Shown piece after piece: positions 8,211 to 15,683 of a stretch of 21,764 nt of DNA. Source of the stretch: Actinomycetota bacterium (GTDB taxonomy: Bacteria > Actinomycetota > Geothermincolia > Fen-727 > Anoxymicrobiaceae). The translations under genes were made by a program, and so were the position numbers. Position 1 is the stretch's first letter, and each line of letters begins with the position of its first letter. Below the pieces are notes generated by a model. It saw only the letters and a list, made by a program, of their open reading frames with translations, did not search any database and was not told where the DNA came from. The DNA lies in assembly GCA_003154635.1 (NCBI GenBank), contig PMDX01000061.1, forward strand, positions 1 to 21,764, read 5' to 3'.

Positions 8211-9071
8211 TTAGACATGCTCCCCACAATTTATGCAGAAAGCCTTGCCTGGCGTGAGTGGATGGCCGCAATTCCTGCAAAATCCGGTCTTCTCCCGTGC
8301 TGGAGCAGGCGGTGTCGCCGCAGGGGGCACCGAACTCGGTGCGACCTGGACCGGCGGAGCGAATGCAACTGCCGTCTGTTCCACCGGCTTTCGGGTCAGG
8401 ACAAACCCGAGCAGGCCCAGGAAGAGCAGGGTGCAAATCCCCAGGACCACGGACATCGTAATCTTGTTATCACTCAGGAACCCCAGTTGCGCGCTTGCCG
8501 GCGGCATCTCGTACCTGATCGACTTGTCACTGGATTCATACCGGGCGTTTTTCGCCGACTGCGGGAGTTGGATGGCACTCTTCGTGAGGAAGACCTGGTC
8601 GGTAAAGAGGGTGAACTCACTGTTTACCGTCGATCTTTCTTCGTAAGTGAATGTGCCGTCAGCTTTTTTCTTCGGCTTGGTGTCGACCCCGTATATTACG
8701 AAGCCCGAATCCTCATAATAGGCATACCCGGGCTTGACGTAGGTGATGACCACCGCGTGCCTGGAGCTGTTGATGTCGGTCTTGAAGTGGACGACCTCGC
8801 CCCTGTTATCCTCTGTGGTGAACCTTCGTGTCAGGAAATACTTGTTCTTGCTCGCGGCTTTTTTCACCGCGTTGAAATCGGTTTTGCTGTAAGTAATAGT
8901 GTCGACTATGTGGCCGTCTCCGACATTGTCGACTGTTACCTTGTATTCCTCGGTGATCGTGGGCTTGTCCTCACCCAGGATTCGGCTCAATCCTCCGAGA
9001 AGCAATACCGCGCAGAGCACCAGCGGTATCAGTGCCAGCGCCAGTTTCCAGGGCCTGGTGTTACTTACCAT
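8211..9071 (-). CDS. Membrane protein with C-terminal zinc ribbon
   Basis: A 286-residue protein of unknown function. One hydrophobic helix lies near the N-terminus (about 9-31), followed by a mainly beta extracytoplasmic domain of roughly 165 residues, a second helix (about 205-225: VVLGICTLLFLGLLGFVL), a Pro/Ala-rich linker, and a zinc ribbon with C265, C268, C279 and C282 (FCRNCG, FCINCG). The ribbon is thus cytoplasmic if both helices cross the membrane. ATG at 9071 overlaps the stop of the upstream transglutaminase-like gene by 7 bp, so the pair is translationally coupled. A GTG at 9095 would add eight residues. It probably partners with that secreted protein. No function is claimed. Confidence 0.75.
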   Translation of the reverse strand: MVSNTRPWKLALALIPLVLCAVLLLGGLSRILGEDKPTITEEYKVTVDNVGDGHIVDTITYSKTDFNAVKKAASKNKYFLTRRFTTEDNRGEVVHFKTDINSSRHAVVITYVKPGYAYYEDSGFVIYGVDTKPKKKADGTFTYEERSTVNSEFTLFTDQVFLTKSAIQLPQSAKNARYESSDKSIRYEMPPASAQLGFLSDNKITMSVVLGICTLLFLGLLGFVLTRKPVEQTAVAFAPPVQVAPSSVPPAATPPAPAREKTGFCRNCGHPLTPGKAFCINCGEHV

Positions 9072-10171
9072 GAGGGCATCACCCCCGCTTTCCACCAGTA
9101 GCTTGGATTTATCATGACGATCTCACCCTGGTCCTGCGCCTGTTTTATCTCTTTTGAGGCGAGCGTGATGCATTCTCCGGCGGTGACATCCGCCGACACG
9201 ACATCGCCGTGCTTGGTCAGGGCGTAGTCCTTGTCGAGGAACGTCGATTCGATAGCGTAGACGTCCCCGCTCTCCGGCATTTCGATGAGAGGGATCGCGT
9301 GACCGGGAATGAGCGCCACGTACGATTTGATTCCTATAGCCTCCATCAGAGCGCTCATCGTTATCGCGAGGTCGAGGCAGGTGCCTGACTTGCGGTCGAT
9401 CGTCTCCTTTGGGTACTGGACGTACTGCGCGGCGGAGCCAGCCCAGAACGCATCGGGCTCCATGATGTATTTGACCCCCTGGGCACGGAGCGCATCGAAG
9501 GCGCGCTCGAAAGCCTGGTAGGCGTCATCATCGCTGGTCCGCGTCTCGAGCCCTGCACCTATCATGTTGGCGAATGATTTGATTGTCTCTTCGTTTGGAG
9601 TGATGAAGGCGGCGATAAACCTGTAGTTGTCGAAGCTGTCGGCGAAAGTGACGCGGTCTTTCTCGGGGATGCTGGAGAAGACGAAGTCGTTGCGGCCCAG
9701 CAGGAATATCTTCTGGTAATCTTCGGCAGGCTCCTTGAGCCCTCGGTACTCGTATTTCATGACGAGCTCGACAGGCGTCTTGGTCGTAATGGCATTGACC
9801 CTGGTGGGGTCCAGTGTCGGCCAGCAGTAATCGCGCACAGTCTGCCCGGGCGCTATGACCGGGTAATCCTGGCCCGATGTCCAGTCGGTAAGTTCGCCGA
9901 CCTTGTACGATATCTTGAAATCGTACACGGGCATCTTGCCGGTGTTCTTGATCAGTGTCTTGGCCGCCCACATATCCTGGTTATCGTCGCCGTACACCTT
10001 GTAGGCCGCCGTAACCAGCTCGCTGCGGGTGATCAGCTTTACATCGAGCTTGACCTTGGACGGGTCGTAGCCGGTTCCAGGGGAAGTAGCCGCAACAACG
10101 AACAGCATGCCCGAAGCCGCCGTGAGCACTACCAGTAACAGGACCAGAGCGAGTCTGAGCTGCTTGCTCAT
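9065..10171 (-). CDS. Secreted transglutaminase-like cysteine protein
   Basis: A 368-residue protein with an N-terminal signal peptide or anchor (about 5-28: LRLALVLLLVVLTAASGMLFVVAA). A beta domain at about 40-150 may be Ig-like. The C-terminal half carries a transglutaminase/papain-like core: KSGTCLDLAITMSALMEAIG (C265), a histidine in LIPGHAIPLIEM (H291) and an acidic residue in YAIESTFL (E308), a Cys-His-Glu order instead of the usual Cys-His-Asp. ATG at 10171 with AAGGA upstream is preferred over the longer frame. It is the first gene of a two-gene unit with the zinc-ribbon membrane protein. It likely acts at the cell surface; the substrate is unknown. Confidence 0.8.
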   Translation of the reverse strand: MSKQLRLALVLLLVVLTAASGMLFVVAATSPGTGYDPSKVKLDVKLITRSELVTAAYKVYGDDNQDMWAAKTLIKNTGKMPVYDFKISYKVGELTDWTSGQDYPVIAPGQTVRDYCWPTLDPTRVNAITTKTPVELVMKYEYRGLKEPAEDYQKIFLLGRNDFVFSSIPEKDRVTFADSFDNYRFIAAFITPNEETIKSFANMIGAGLETRTSDDDAYQAFERAFDALRAQGVKYIMEPDAFWAGSAAQYVQYPKETIDRKSGTCLDLAITMSALMEAIGIKSYVALIPGHAIPLIEMPESGDVYAIESTFLDKDYALTKHGDVVSADVTAGECITLASKEIKQAQDQGEIVMINPSYWWKAGVMPSW

Positions 10172-10310
10172 CACCAGTTCCTTTCGTGAAGCTCGCTTGT
10201 GAAAGGCAAAACGCATAAACGCGGCACGGGTGCTCCAATGAAGATGTTAGCACAGCAAAACCAGCGCGCACAGGGACATCGGGGGGACCTCATGGGTACG
10301 GATAAACGGC

Positions 10311-11285
10311 TCACGCGCGGGTGTGGTCACGGCATGCGTCCTCGATCGCCTCTTCGATGGGGCCGGCCGAGAAGTCGAGCTCCCTGGAGGCCTTTTCCGA
10401 CGAATAAAAGGTAGAGCCGATCGCTATGCGAGCAAGACCACGCGTCACTGTGGGCCTCCGGCGTGATACTGCTCCCAATAGAGAACCCATGAAGCCACGC
10501 GTCAGCACCTCGACATCGGGCGACAGGCGGTCGGGGGCTGACACGCCCAGCGAGGCCGATGCCAGCCCCAGGAGTTCGCGGTAGGTGATATTCCTGCCCC
10601 CTACGATGTAACACTCTCCGGGTTTCCCGCGACCGAGAGCTTTGAGAGCGGCCCGTGCCACATCGGAGGCGGCTACCACGTTCGTCCCTCCTCCGGGATA
10701 GCGGCCGGGAGCGGCCGCGGCGTATTCCACCATCGCCGCCGCAGGGCCGTAGCGGTCACAGCCTCGCCCGAATACCAGGGTGGGGTCGACGACCACCGCT
10801 CGAACCTTTCCAGAGCCGGTATAACGGAGCACGAGTTCCTGAGAGGCATGTGCGTCATCGAGACAGGCGAGCCCGAAACGTCCGCCGTCGTACGGACTTT
10901 CCTCGTCGCCGGGATTGTCGAGCGGGCCACCCCCGAATGAGTACGCGGAGCCGACGTGGACCAGTTGCTCTATTCCAGCCCGCGCCATCGCGAGCAGGAG
11001 GTTCCGCGTACCTTCGGTAACAGACGAGAGGAGTTCGTTTGCGCGAGGCGGCCAGTACCGGAGGCTGAGCCCGCAGTTGAAAACCACCTGGATGCTATCG
11101 AGGGCCGCCTGCAAAGCCTCGGGGTCGAGCAGGCTTCCCGGAGCCCGCTCAAAGGGGATGCCGGAAAGCTGCGCGGCGGCGTCGTTTTCATCGAGAAGCG
11201 CGCGGACCGTAAAGCCTTTTTCGACCAGGTGACCGGCGAGGCTGATCCCCGGCTGTCTCGAAGCGCTGGTGACCAGCACTTTCAA
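10311..11285 (-). CDS. Atypical extended SDR (NAD-dependent epimerase/3-beta-HSD-like) protein
   Basis: A 324-residue protein with the fold pattern of extended short-chain dehydrogenases: a starting strand KVLVTSASRQPG, LLDPEALQAALDSIQVVFNCG, TRNLLLAMARAGIEQLVHVGSAYSFG, DPTLVFGRG, and the SDVARAALKALGRGKPGECYIVGG segment common in 3-beta-HSD-like members. The glycine-rich TGxxGxxG loop is changed to TSASRQPG. At the usual YxxxK position, near LDDAHASQE, Leu142 and His146 stand in for Tyr and Lys. It may bind a nucleotide without redox catalysis. The start is TTG at 11285, preceded by AGGAGG at 7-nt spacing; an in-frame ATG at 11306 lacks a properly spaced site. No pathway neighbours are evident. 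Confidence 0.82.
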   Translation of the reverse strand: MKVLVTSASRQPGISLAGHLVEKGFTVRALLDENDAAAQLSGIPFERAPGSLLDPEALQAALDSIQVVFNCGLSLRYWPPRANELLSSVTEGTRNLLLAMARAGIEQLVHVGSAYSFGGGPLDNPGDEESPYDGGRFGLACLDDAHASQELVLRYTGSGKVRAVVVDPTLVFGRGCDRYGPAAAMVEYAAAAPGRYPGGGTNVVAASDVARAALKALGRGKPGECYIVGGRNITYRELLGLASASLGVSAPDRLSPDVEVLTRGFMGSLLGAVSRRRPTVTRGLARIAIGSTFYSSEKASRELDFSAGPIEEAIEDACRDHTRA

Positions 11286-11377
11286 AAGAGCGCCTCCTGT
11301 TGGCATCCTCGATGAAGGCGCGACAAGAACGTGCCTTCATGGCAGGCAGCGGAACGTTTGCGTGACACGATCGGTCG

Positions 11378-12124
11378 CTACTTCAATCTCGCTCCACACT
11401 CACCGCAGAACGCCGCGTCCCCCTCGTCTATCGGAGTACCACACGACGGACATCTGGGAGGCGCCTGGCTTTCCGGAGCGGCCGGCGGAGCGGCCGGCGG
11501 CGGCGGCGCGGAGGCCTCAGGTACGGCTTGCGGCTCCGCGGGGGCGGCAGGTTCCTCCATGGGTGGCGGAGGTGGTGCCGGCGTTGCCGCTTGAGTTTGT
11601 GGTGGAGGAGGCGCCGGGGCCATGACCTGGGGTTGCGGCGCAGGCGTAGTGGGCTGCCCGATGGTGGCGCCGCATTCTCCGCAGAACCTGGCTCCGGGAA
11701 CAACCGGGATTCCACACGCCGGGCATGTTCCCGCTGTCGGTGCCTGTGCAGGCTGTGGGGCCTGTGGGGCCTGGATGGCAACCTGAGAGCCGCAGTTGCC
11801 GCAGAATCGGATCCCGGAGGCTACGGATGCCCCACAAGACGGGCACGGAACCCCCGCGGGTGCCAACCCGGCTTTCATCTGCTGTAACTGCGCCTGAAGC
11901 TCGGCGATCTGGGCTCGGGCCTGGCTGGCCTCGTTATCCAGAGCGCGCAGCTTCTCGCACATCTCGATCAACCCCACGTCGGTCAACCTGCCCTCGAGGA
12001 AAGCCTGATACGTGGCATGTCCGAGGTTCGGTAACTGCTTTTCCTTGTCCTTCTCGAGATGCTTCATCTGAGCCTTGAGCCGGTTCATCTCTTTCTGGGG
12101 TTTGGCCCCTGCCTCGCTTGCCAT
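11378..12124 (-). CDS. Helical protein with three zinc ribbons and Pro-rich linkers
   Basis: A 248-residue, apparently cytoplasmic protein without a signal peptide. Residues 1-88 are strongly helical and charged, with a probable coiled coil at 58-86 (LRALDNEASQARAQIAELQAQLQQM). Three CxxC-CxxC zinc ribbons follow: C94/C97/C108/C111, C134/C137/C148/C151 and C225/C228/C240/C243. Ribbons 2 and 3 are separated by about 70 residues of Pro/Ala/Gln-rich low-complexity sequence. ATG at 12124 has GGAG upstream. Such proteins may be scaffolds or nucleic-acid binders; the sequence does not tell which. The terminal ribbon resembles that of the membrane protein at 8211-9071. Confidence 0.8.
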   Translation of the reverse strand: MASEAGAKPQKEMNRLKAQMKHLEKDKEKQLPNLGHATYQAFLEGRLTDVGLIEMCEKLRALDNEASQARAQIAELQAQLQQMKAGLAPAGVPCPSCGASVASGIRFCGNCGSQVAIQAPQAPQPAQAPTAGTCPACGIPVVPGARFCGECGATIGQPTTPAPQPQVMAPAPPPPQTQAATPAPPPPPMEEPAAPAEPQAVPEASAPPPPAAPPAAPESQAPPRCPSCGTPIDEGDAAFCGECGARLK

Positions 12125-12381
12125 CGCATTCTCCTTCCGCCTCAACAGGTGCGACCTGTTCCCATTTTATCAAATCCTGTCACCTTACTCCGCTTTACTC
12201 CGACGACTTGCTACCATATCAAGTTCCCGACACCCTTCCCCTCCCATATGATCCCATCCTCAAGACGTAAGAGAACCAGATTATAGTATTCTTGTTCTCT
12301 TCAAGTGCACGGCAAGAGGAGGTATTGGGTTGGGGAATCCGTACTATCATTAAGGTTGAGAACTACTGACAGGGGCGAAAC

Positions 12382-12738
12382 GTGACGTCTCCATGGCCCG
12401 GAGAGGGAGCGAGAGAAACATACATAAGGTTCCTCGAGCTCGAGCTCGAAATAATGAAAAATGCGGCGGAAGGTATCGCGGATACCGAATTGCTGCAGGA
12501 GTTCAACGCCCTGCTCCAGGAATCTTTCCCCAGGACGAAGCGATATCTGGAGAGCAAGCTGGGTACCGACGTCACCGACGGGCTCACGGAGGAGATACGC
12601 GCTATCGCATGGGCTGAGGCACGCTCCATTCCCGAAGGAGACGGAAAAGCAAAGGTAGCCGGTGGATGGACCGAGGCCCAGATCGGCGAAGATATAAACG
12701 AGTGCTTCAGGATTGCCCGAGAACACGCGGGCCTCTGA
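12382..12738 (+). CDS. Hypothetical acidic helical protein
   Basis: A 118-residue protein I do not recognise. It is acidic and predicted to be almost entirely helical (ETYIRFLELELEIMKNAAEG, ELLQEFNALLQESF), with no signal peptide, membrane helix, cysteine cluster or known motif. The GTG start at 12382 has AGGGGCG just upstream. The opposite-strand frame over the same region has an unlikely composition. It precedes the LytTR response regulator by 111 bp, but a separate promoter for that gene suggests the two are not strictly one operon. Confidence 0.6.
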   Translation: MTSPWPGEGARETYIRFLELELEIMKNAAEGIADTELLQEFNALLQESFPRTKRYLESKLGTDVTDGLTEEIRAIAWAEARSIPEGDGKAKVAGGWTEAQIGEDINECFRIAREHAGL

Positions 12739-12770
12739 AGAGAAGGCGGCGCTTCGATCCTGGAGGCGGG

Positions 12771-12820
12771 ACAGGAGCTTCCGAGATGGTTAGTCTAACG
12801 GACGCTCCTGTTGCTATAAT
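12771..12820 (+). promoter_or_regulatory. Promoter of the LytTR regulator with nested palindromes
   Basis: TGCTATAAT (12812-12820) is an extended -10 element; no good -35 is seen, as is common with extended -10 promoters. Directly upstream, ACAGGAGC (12771-12778) and GCTCCTGT (12804-12811) form a perfect 8-bp inverted repeat enclosing an 11-bp palindrome, GTTAGTCTAAC (12789-12799). This may be an operator, or the stem of a weak terminator for the preceding gene; no T-run follows it. Confidence 0.6.
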
Positions 12821-12849
12821 TGTTTCGACACACATTTAGGCGGTGCATT

Positions 12850-13608
12850 CTGGCGGTTAACGAAGAGGCCTCACACATTCTTATCATAGACGATGATCTG
12901 GACATGCTTCAGATGCTCCACACCATCCTCTCGCTCGACGGGTTCGAGGTGACCGTCTGCGGGAACGGCGTCGACGGCGTCAGGCTTGTCGAGGAGGCGA
13001 GGCCCGACCTGATCCTGCTGGACGTCATGATGCCGGGAAAGGGCGGCCTCGAGGTCATGATGGACGTCCGGGCCAACCCGGCGATCAAGGACATCCCCAT
13101 CCTTTTCCTCTCCGCGGTCGGAGAGGAAGCCGTAATAGTGCAGGGGCTCAAAGGAGCCGACGACTATGTCCTCAAGCCTTTCCGGACACTTGAGCTCGAG
13201 GCACGCATCCGCAAGATACTGTCGAGGACCTCGAGGGGAGCCAGGGAAGTGCCGAAGGTTACCGAGCAGGTACCGGAACGCCTGGCCGTCGAAGTCGGCG
13301 ACGAGACCTATCTCGTACCACTCGACCATATCTACTACTTCGAGGCATCCGGCAAGTACGCTTATGCCCACACGCGTGACCGCCGGTTCCTGACCGGGTT
13401 CAGCATCGGAGAGCTCGAGGAGAAGCTCAAGCCCGCGGGAAGGTTCCTGCGAATACACAGGTCGTTTGTCGTGAACACCGACGTGGTGCAGAAGATAACT
13501 CGTGATGTCCGCAAGAGCATGGCTGTCGTGATGGCCGACGAACAGGCCACGGTGCTCCGTGTAAGCGGGTCATATCTTGCCTCCGTAAAGGGCAGGCTTG
13601 GTCTCTGA
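12850..13608 (+). CDS. LytTR-type response regulator
   Basis: A two-component response regulator of about 252 residues. The receiver domain has the acidic pocket IIDDD (D14-16), phospho-acceptor D58 in LILLDVMMPG, S88 and K109 in DDYVLKPF. After a linker, a LytTR DNA-binding domain (about 142-250) shows IYYFEASGKYAYAHT, FSIGELEEKL and RFLRIHRSFVVN. The frame is open from a TTG at 12820, but that codon overlaps the -10 box. The transcript should start near 12827, so I choose CTG at 12850, six bases after AGGCGG, giving MAVNEEASHILIIDDD. No sensor kinase is in the window. Three 21-bp direct repeats lie downstream, suggesting that it controls the adjacent secreted-protein genes. Confidence 0.92.
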   Translation: MAVNEEASHILIIDDDLDMLQMLHTILSLDGFEVTVCGNGVDGVRLVEEARPDLILLDVMMPGKGGLEVMMDVRANPAIKDIPILFLSAVGEEAVIVQGLKGADDYVLKPFRTLELEARIRKILSRTSRGAREVPKVTEQVPERLAVEVGDETYLVPLDHIYYFEASGKYAYAHTRDRRFLTGFSIGELEEKLKPAGRFLRIHRSFVVNTDVVQKITRDVRKSMAVVMADEQATVLRVSGSYLASVKGRLGL

Positions 13609-13949
13609 GAGCTGCCCCGGATAGCCCTCGCCCACCCACTCTTTGAAGGCCTCCAATCCTCGTACGGCATCATGGTCCCCGAGGCGTCGAACCGGGTGCT
13701 TTCTCAGCCACTCACACCCATACCGCGACCCGGATATGATTCTCTTTACAACAAATTCGTTCCTGCTAGGCATACATTCGTTACTTGCTAGGACTACTTC
13801 GTACCAAAGTAGGCTCCGAGGTCTTTAGTGTCAATTCTATGGAGCCGTTATTGAGTGAGTAAGGTTCAACTGGCTGGGTGAGCGGAAAAAACCGCAATCA
13901 TCATCCCTCCCTCACGGGAGACACCCGACCTAGACCAGGAGGTTTTGTT
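13609..13949 (+). other. 341-bp non-coding regulatory region and leader
   Basis: No convincing gene is seen. The region holds three direct repeats (separate entry), then an inverted repeat GGCTCC (13812-13817)/GGAGCC (13841-13846), then a likely transcribed leader with a small hairpin GCGG-A6-CCGC (13882-13895) inside an outer GTGA/TCAC pair (13878-13881/13912-13915). AGGAGG (13937-13942) is the ribosome binding site of the first WxL-like gene. No known riboswitch pattern was recognised. Confidence 0.6.
13755..13817 (+). promoter_or_regulatory. Three 21-bp-spaced direct repeats, candidate LytTR binding sites
   Basis: Three imperfect units begin ATTCGTTCC (13755), ATTCGTTAC (13776) and CTTCGTACC (13797), each also carrying AGG at the same offset or one base off. 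The period is exactly 21 bp, two helical turns. LytTR regulators are known to bind short direct repeats roughly 9 bp long with 12-13-bp gaps, which is this geometry. The array lies 147 bp after the LytTR regulator gene and about 130-195 bp before the first secreted-protein gene. Confidence 0.6.
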
Positions 13950-14474
13950 ATGAGAAGAAGGACGAGGATTCTAGCACTGGCGGGGGTTGTCCTGATGGGC
14001 GCGTTCCTGGCGTTCATGTGCACCGGCGCGTTCGCGGCAAACCCCTCCCCTGTTACGGTGTCAGCCACCGTCGCGCCGGCGATTGCACTTTCGATGAGCA
14101 AGTCCACCGTCGACTTCGGCAGCGGGGTCACCGCACTGCAGCCGGGTAGCACTTACAATGACAGCACCACGGCTACTGTAAACAGCAACAAGATCTGGAG
14201 CCTGAAGGTAACCAAGAGCGGCGACCTGACGTTCGGAACGTTCGTTATCCCTTCCGCCAATCTTACCTATGGGTCCACCACCACCGACCCCGTCAATGTC
14301 CTTAACGTCCAGGCGTCCGGCACGCAGTTCGGCACGACGAGCACAAACGTGTGCAACGCCTGCCTCCGCGGCAGCGGCCTGCCGGTCACGATAAACTACA
14401 GCCTCGTCGTTCCGTGGAGCGTCGACCCCGGCACCTACACCGCGACGCACACTTACACCGTAAGCCAGCCATAG
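13950..14474 (+). CDS. Secreted small WxL-like protein, copy 1
   Basis: A 174-residue secreted protein: basic start RRRTRILAL, hydrophobic core, and likely cleavage after AFA (residue 29). The mature part is all-beta and Ser/Thr-rich. It has KIWSLKVTKSGDL with a W83-S-L85 motif, a CNxC pair (C135, C138) and the ending VPWSVDPGTYTATHTYTVSQP. The WxL motif near the middle, a second Trp near the end and the adjacent DUF916-like gene suggest a small WxL-domain surface protein, but the second motif is WSV and the match is by eye. ATG at 13950 has an excellent AGGAGG site; the longer frame from 13878 is not needed. First of three tandem paralogues. Confidence 0.8.
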   Translation: MRRRTRILALAGVVLMGAFLAFMCTGAFAANPSPVTVSATVAPAIALSMSKSTVDFGSGVTALQPGSTYNDSTTATVNSNKIWSLKVTKSGDLTFGTFVIPSANLTYGSTTTDPVNVLNVQASGTQFGTTSTNVCNACLRGSGLPVTINYSLVVPWSVDPGTYTATHTYTVSQP

Positions 14475-14513
14475 ATGACAGTTTCTGAGATAGAGAGTAA
14501 AGGAGGTTTGGCC

Positions 14514-15038
14514 ATGAAGAGAAAGACGAAGGTTCTGGCACTGGCAGGGATAGTCCTGATGGCCGCTTTCCTGGCCTTCATGTGCACCGGCGCGTTCGCG
14601 GCGAACCCGTCCACGGTGACAGTATCGGCCAACGTAGCCTCGGTGCTCCAGCTCTCGATGAGCAAGGCCACCGTCGACTTCGGAAGCGGCGTCACCGCAC
14701 TGCAGCCGGGTAGCACATATACGGACTCGGTTACCGCGACTGTTGACAGCAACAAGATCTGGAGCCTGAAGGTAACCAAGAGCGGCGACCTGACGTTCGG
14801 AGCGTTCACGATCCCTTCCGCCAATCTTACCTATGGATCCACCACCACAAACCCCGCCAATGTCCTTAACCTCCAGGCTGCGGGCACGCTGTTCCTCGTG
14901 ACGCCCACTAACATATGCAACACCTGTAACCGAGGCGGCAGCCTGCCGGTCACGATAAACTACAGCCTCACCGTTCCGTGGAGCGTCGACCCCGGCACCT
15001 ACACCGCGACGCACACTTACACCGTAAGCCAGCCATAG
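14514..15038 (+). CDS. Secreted small WxL-like protein, copy 2
   Basis: A 174-residue paralogue of the preceding gene, 39 bp downstream. Signal peptide, W83-S-L85, CNTC (C135, C138) and the C-terminal VPWSVDPGTYTATHTYT segment are all kept. The main differences are at residues 31-50 (VASVLQLSMSKATVDFG) and around 120-140. AAAGGAGG precedes the ATG at 14514. An in-frame ATG right after the previous stop (14475) would add 13 hydrophilic residues before the signal peptide and is less likely. The 3' end is nearly identical to copy 1 and the 5' end to copy 3, showing recent duplication or gene conversion. Confidence 0.8.
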   Translation: MKRKTKVLALAGIVLMAAFLAFMCTGAFAANPSTVTVSANVASVLQLSMSKATVDFGSGVTALQPGSTYTDSVTATVDSNKIWSLKVTKSGDLTFGAFTIPSANLTYGSTTTNPANVLNLQAAGTLFLVTPTNICNTCNRGGSLPVTINYSLTVPWSVDPGTYTATHTYTVSQP

Positions 15039-15077
15039 ATGACAGTTTCTGAGATAGAGAGGAAAGGAGGCTTGGCC

Positions 15078-15593
15078 ATGAGGAGAAGGGCGAAGGTTCT
15101 GGCACTGGCAGGGATAGTCCTGATGGCCGCTTTCCTGGCCTTCATGTGCACCGGCGCGTTCGCGGCGAACCCGTCCACGGTGACAGTATCGGCCAACTTA
15201 GCCTCGGTGCTCCAGCTCTCGATGAGCAAGGCCACCGTCGACTTCGGCGGCGTACTCCAGCCGGGTAGCACGCATACGGACACCGACATTGCAACTGTTG
15301 ACAGCAACAAGATCTGGAGCCTGAAGGTAACCAAGAGCAGCGACCTGCACGATGCAGTCAGCGGGATGAGCATTCCGTCCGCCAACCTCACCTACGGGTC
15401 GACTTCCGCTAACCCTAACGTCCTGAATCTGCAGGCGTCCGGCACGCAGTTCGGCGCCAGCACTAACGTATGCAACACTTGCGGCCGCGGTCCCGCGATG
15501 GCGGTCACAGTAACATACAGCCTCACCGTTCCCTGGAATGTTGAACCGGGTACCTACACGGCGACGCACACCTATACTGCCACCCAGCCATAA
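15078..15593 (+). CDS. Secreted small WxL-like protein, copy 3
   Basis: A 171-residue paralogue whose signal peptide and first 35 mature residues are nearly identical to copy 2. The middle is diverged: a three-residue shorter VDFGGVLQPGS segment and an altered SSDLHDAVSGMSIPS loop. W80-S-L82 and the CNTC pair (C132, C135) are retained. The end is VPWNVEPGTYTATHTYTATQP. AAAGGAGG precedes the ATG at 15078. It is the last of the three copies and is followed by a hairpin and then the DUF916-like gene. The surface location is inferred from the signal peptide and family resemblance. Confidence 0.8.
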   Translation: MRRRAKVLALAGIVLMAAFLAFMCTGAFAANPSTVTVSANLASVLQLSMSKATVDFGGVLQPGSTHTDTDIATVDSNKIWSLKVTKSSDLHDAVSGMSIPSANLTYGSTSANPNVLNLQASGTQFGASTNVCNTCGRGPAMAVTVTYSLTVPWNVEPGTYTATHTYTATQP

Positions 15594-15638
15594 AGCACGA
15601 ATAGGTGTAATTCCGAAGGATTACGGAGAGGTTCGCAC

Positions 15639-15673
15639 GAAATCAAGGGGTGAAAGCCCCTTGATTTCATTTT
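15639..15673 (+). terminator. Strong hairpin between the WxL-like genes and the DUF916-like gene
   Basis: A perfect 12-bp stem, GAAATCAAGGGG (15639-15650) and its complement (15657-15668), closes a 6-nt loop and is followed by ATTTT. It looks like a partial rho-independent terminator that would let some transcripts continue, so copies 1-3 would be made in excess of the membrane protein. The short T-run makes full termination uncertain. Confidence 0.7.
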
Positions 15674-15683
15674 GGAGAAAGAT

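Larger units (their letters stand above)
13950..15593 (+). repeat. Tandem array of three gene copies, unit about 564 bp
   Basis: Copies 1-3 and their 39-bp spacers repeat as units. The stretch covering the end of the gene, the stop, ATAGATGACAGTTTCTGAG and AAAGGAGG occurs after both copy 1 (about 14455-14500) and copy 2 (about 15019-15065), exactly 564 bp apart. Similarity is highest at the ends and lowest in the middle of each gene. Confidence 0.9.

Noticed and set aside
12301..12726. Minus-strand 141-codon frame opposite the hypothetical gene at 12382.
   Set aside because: Odd composition with scattered Cys and Pro and no ribosome binding site. The plus-strand frame has a plausible start site and a coherent acidic helical protein.
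13570..13773. Minus-strand 67-codon frame behind the LytTR gene.
   Set aside because: No ribosome binding site, overlap with the regulator's 3' end, and its start falls within the direct repeats. Composition is not clearly protein-like enough to call a gene.
13860..13949. Leader before the first WxL-like gene considered as a cyclic-di-GMP riboswitch.
   Set aside because: None of the conserved GEMM core segments could be found; only small local hairpins are present.
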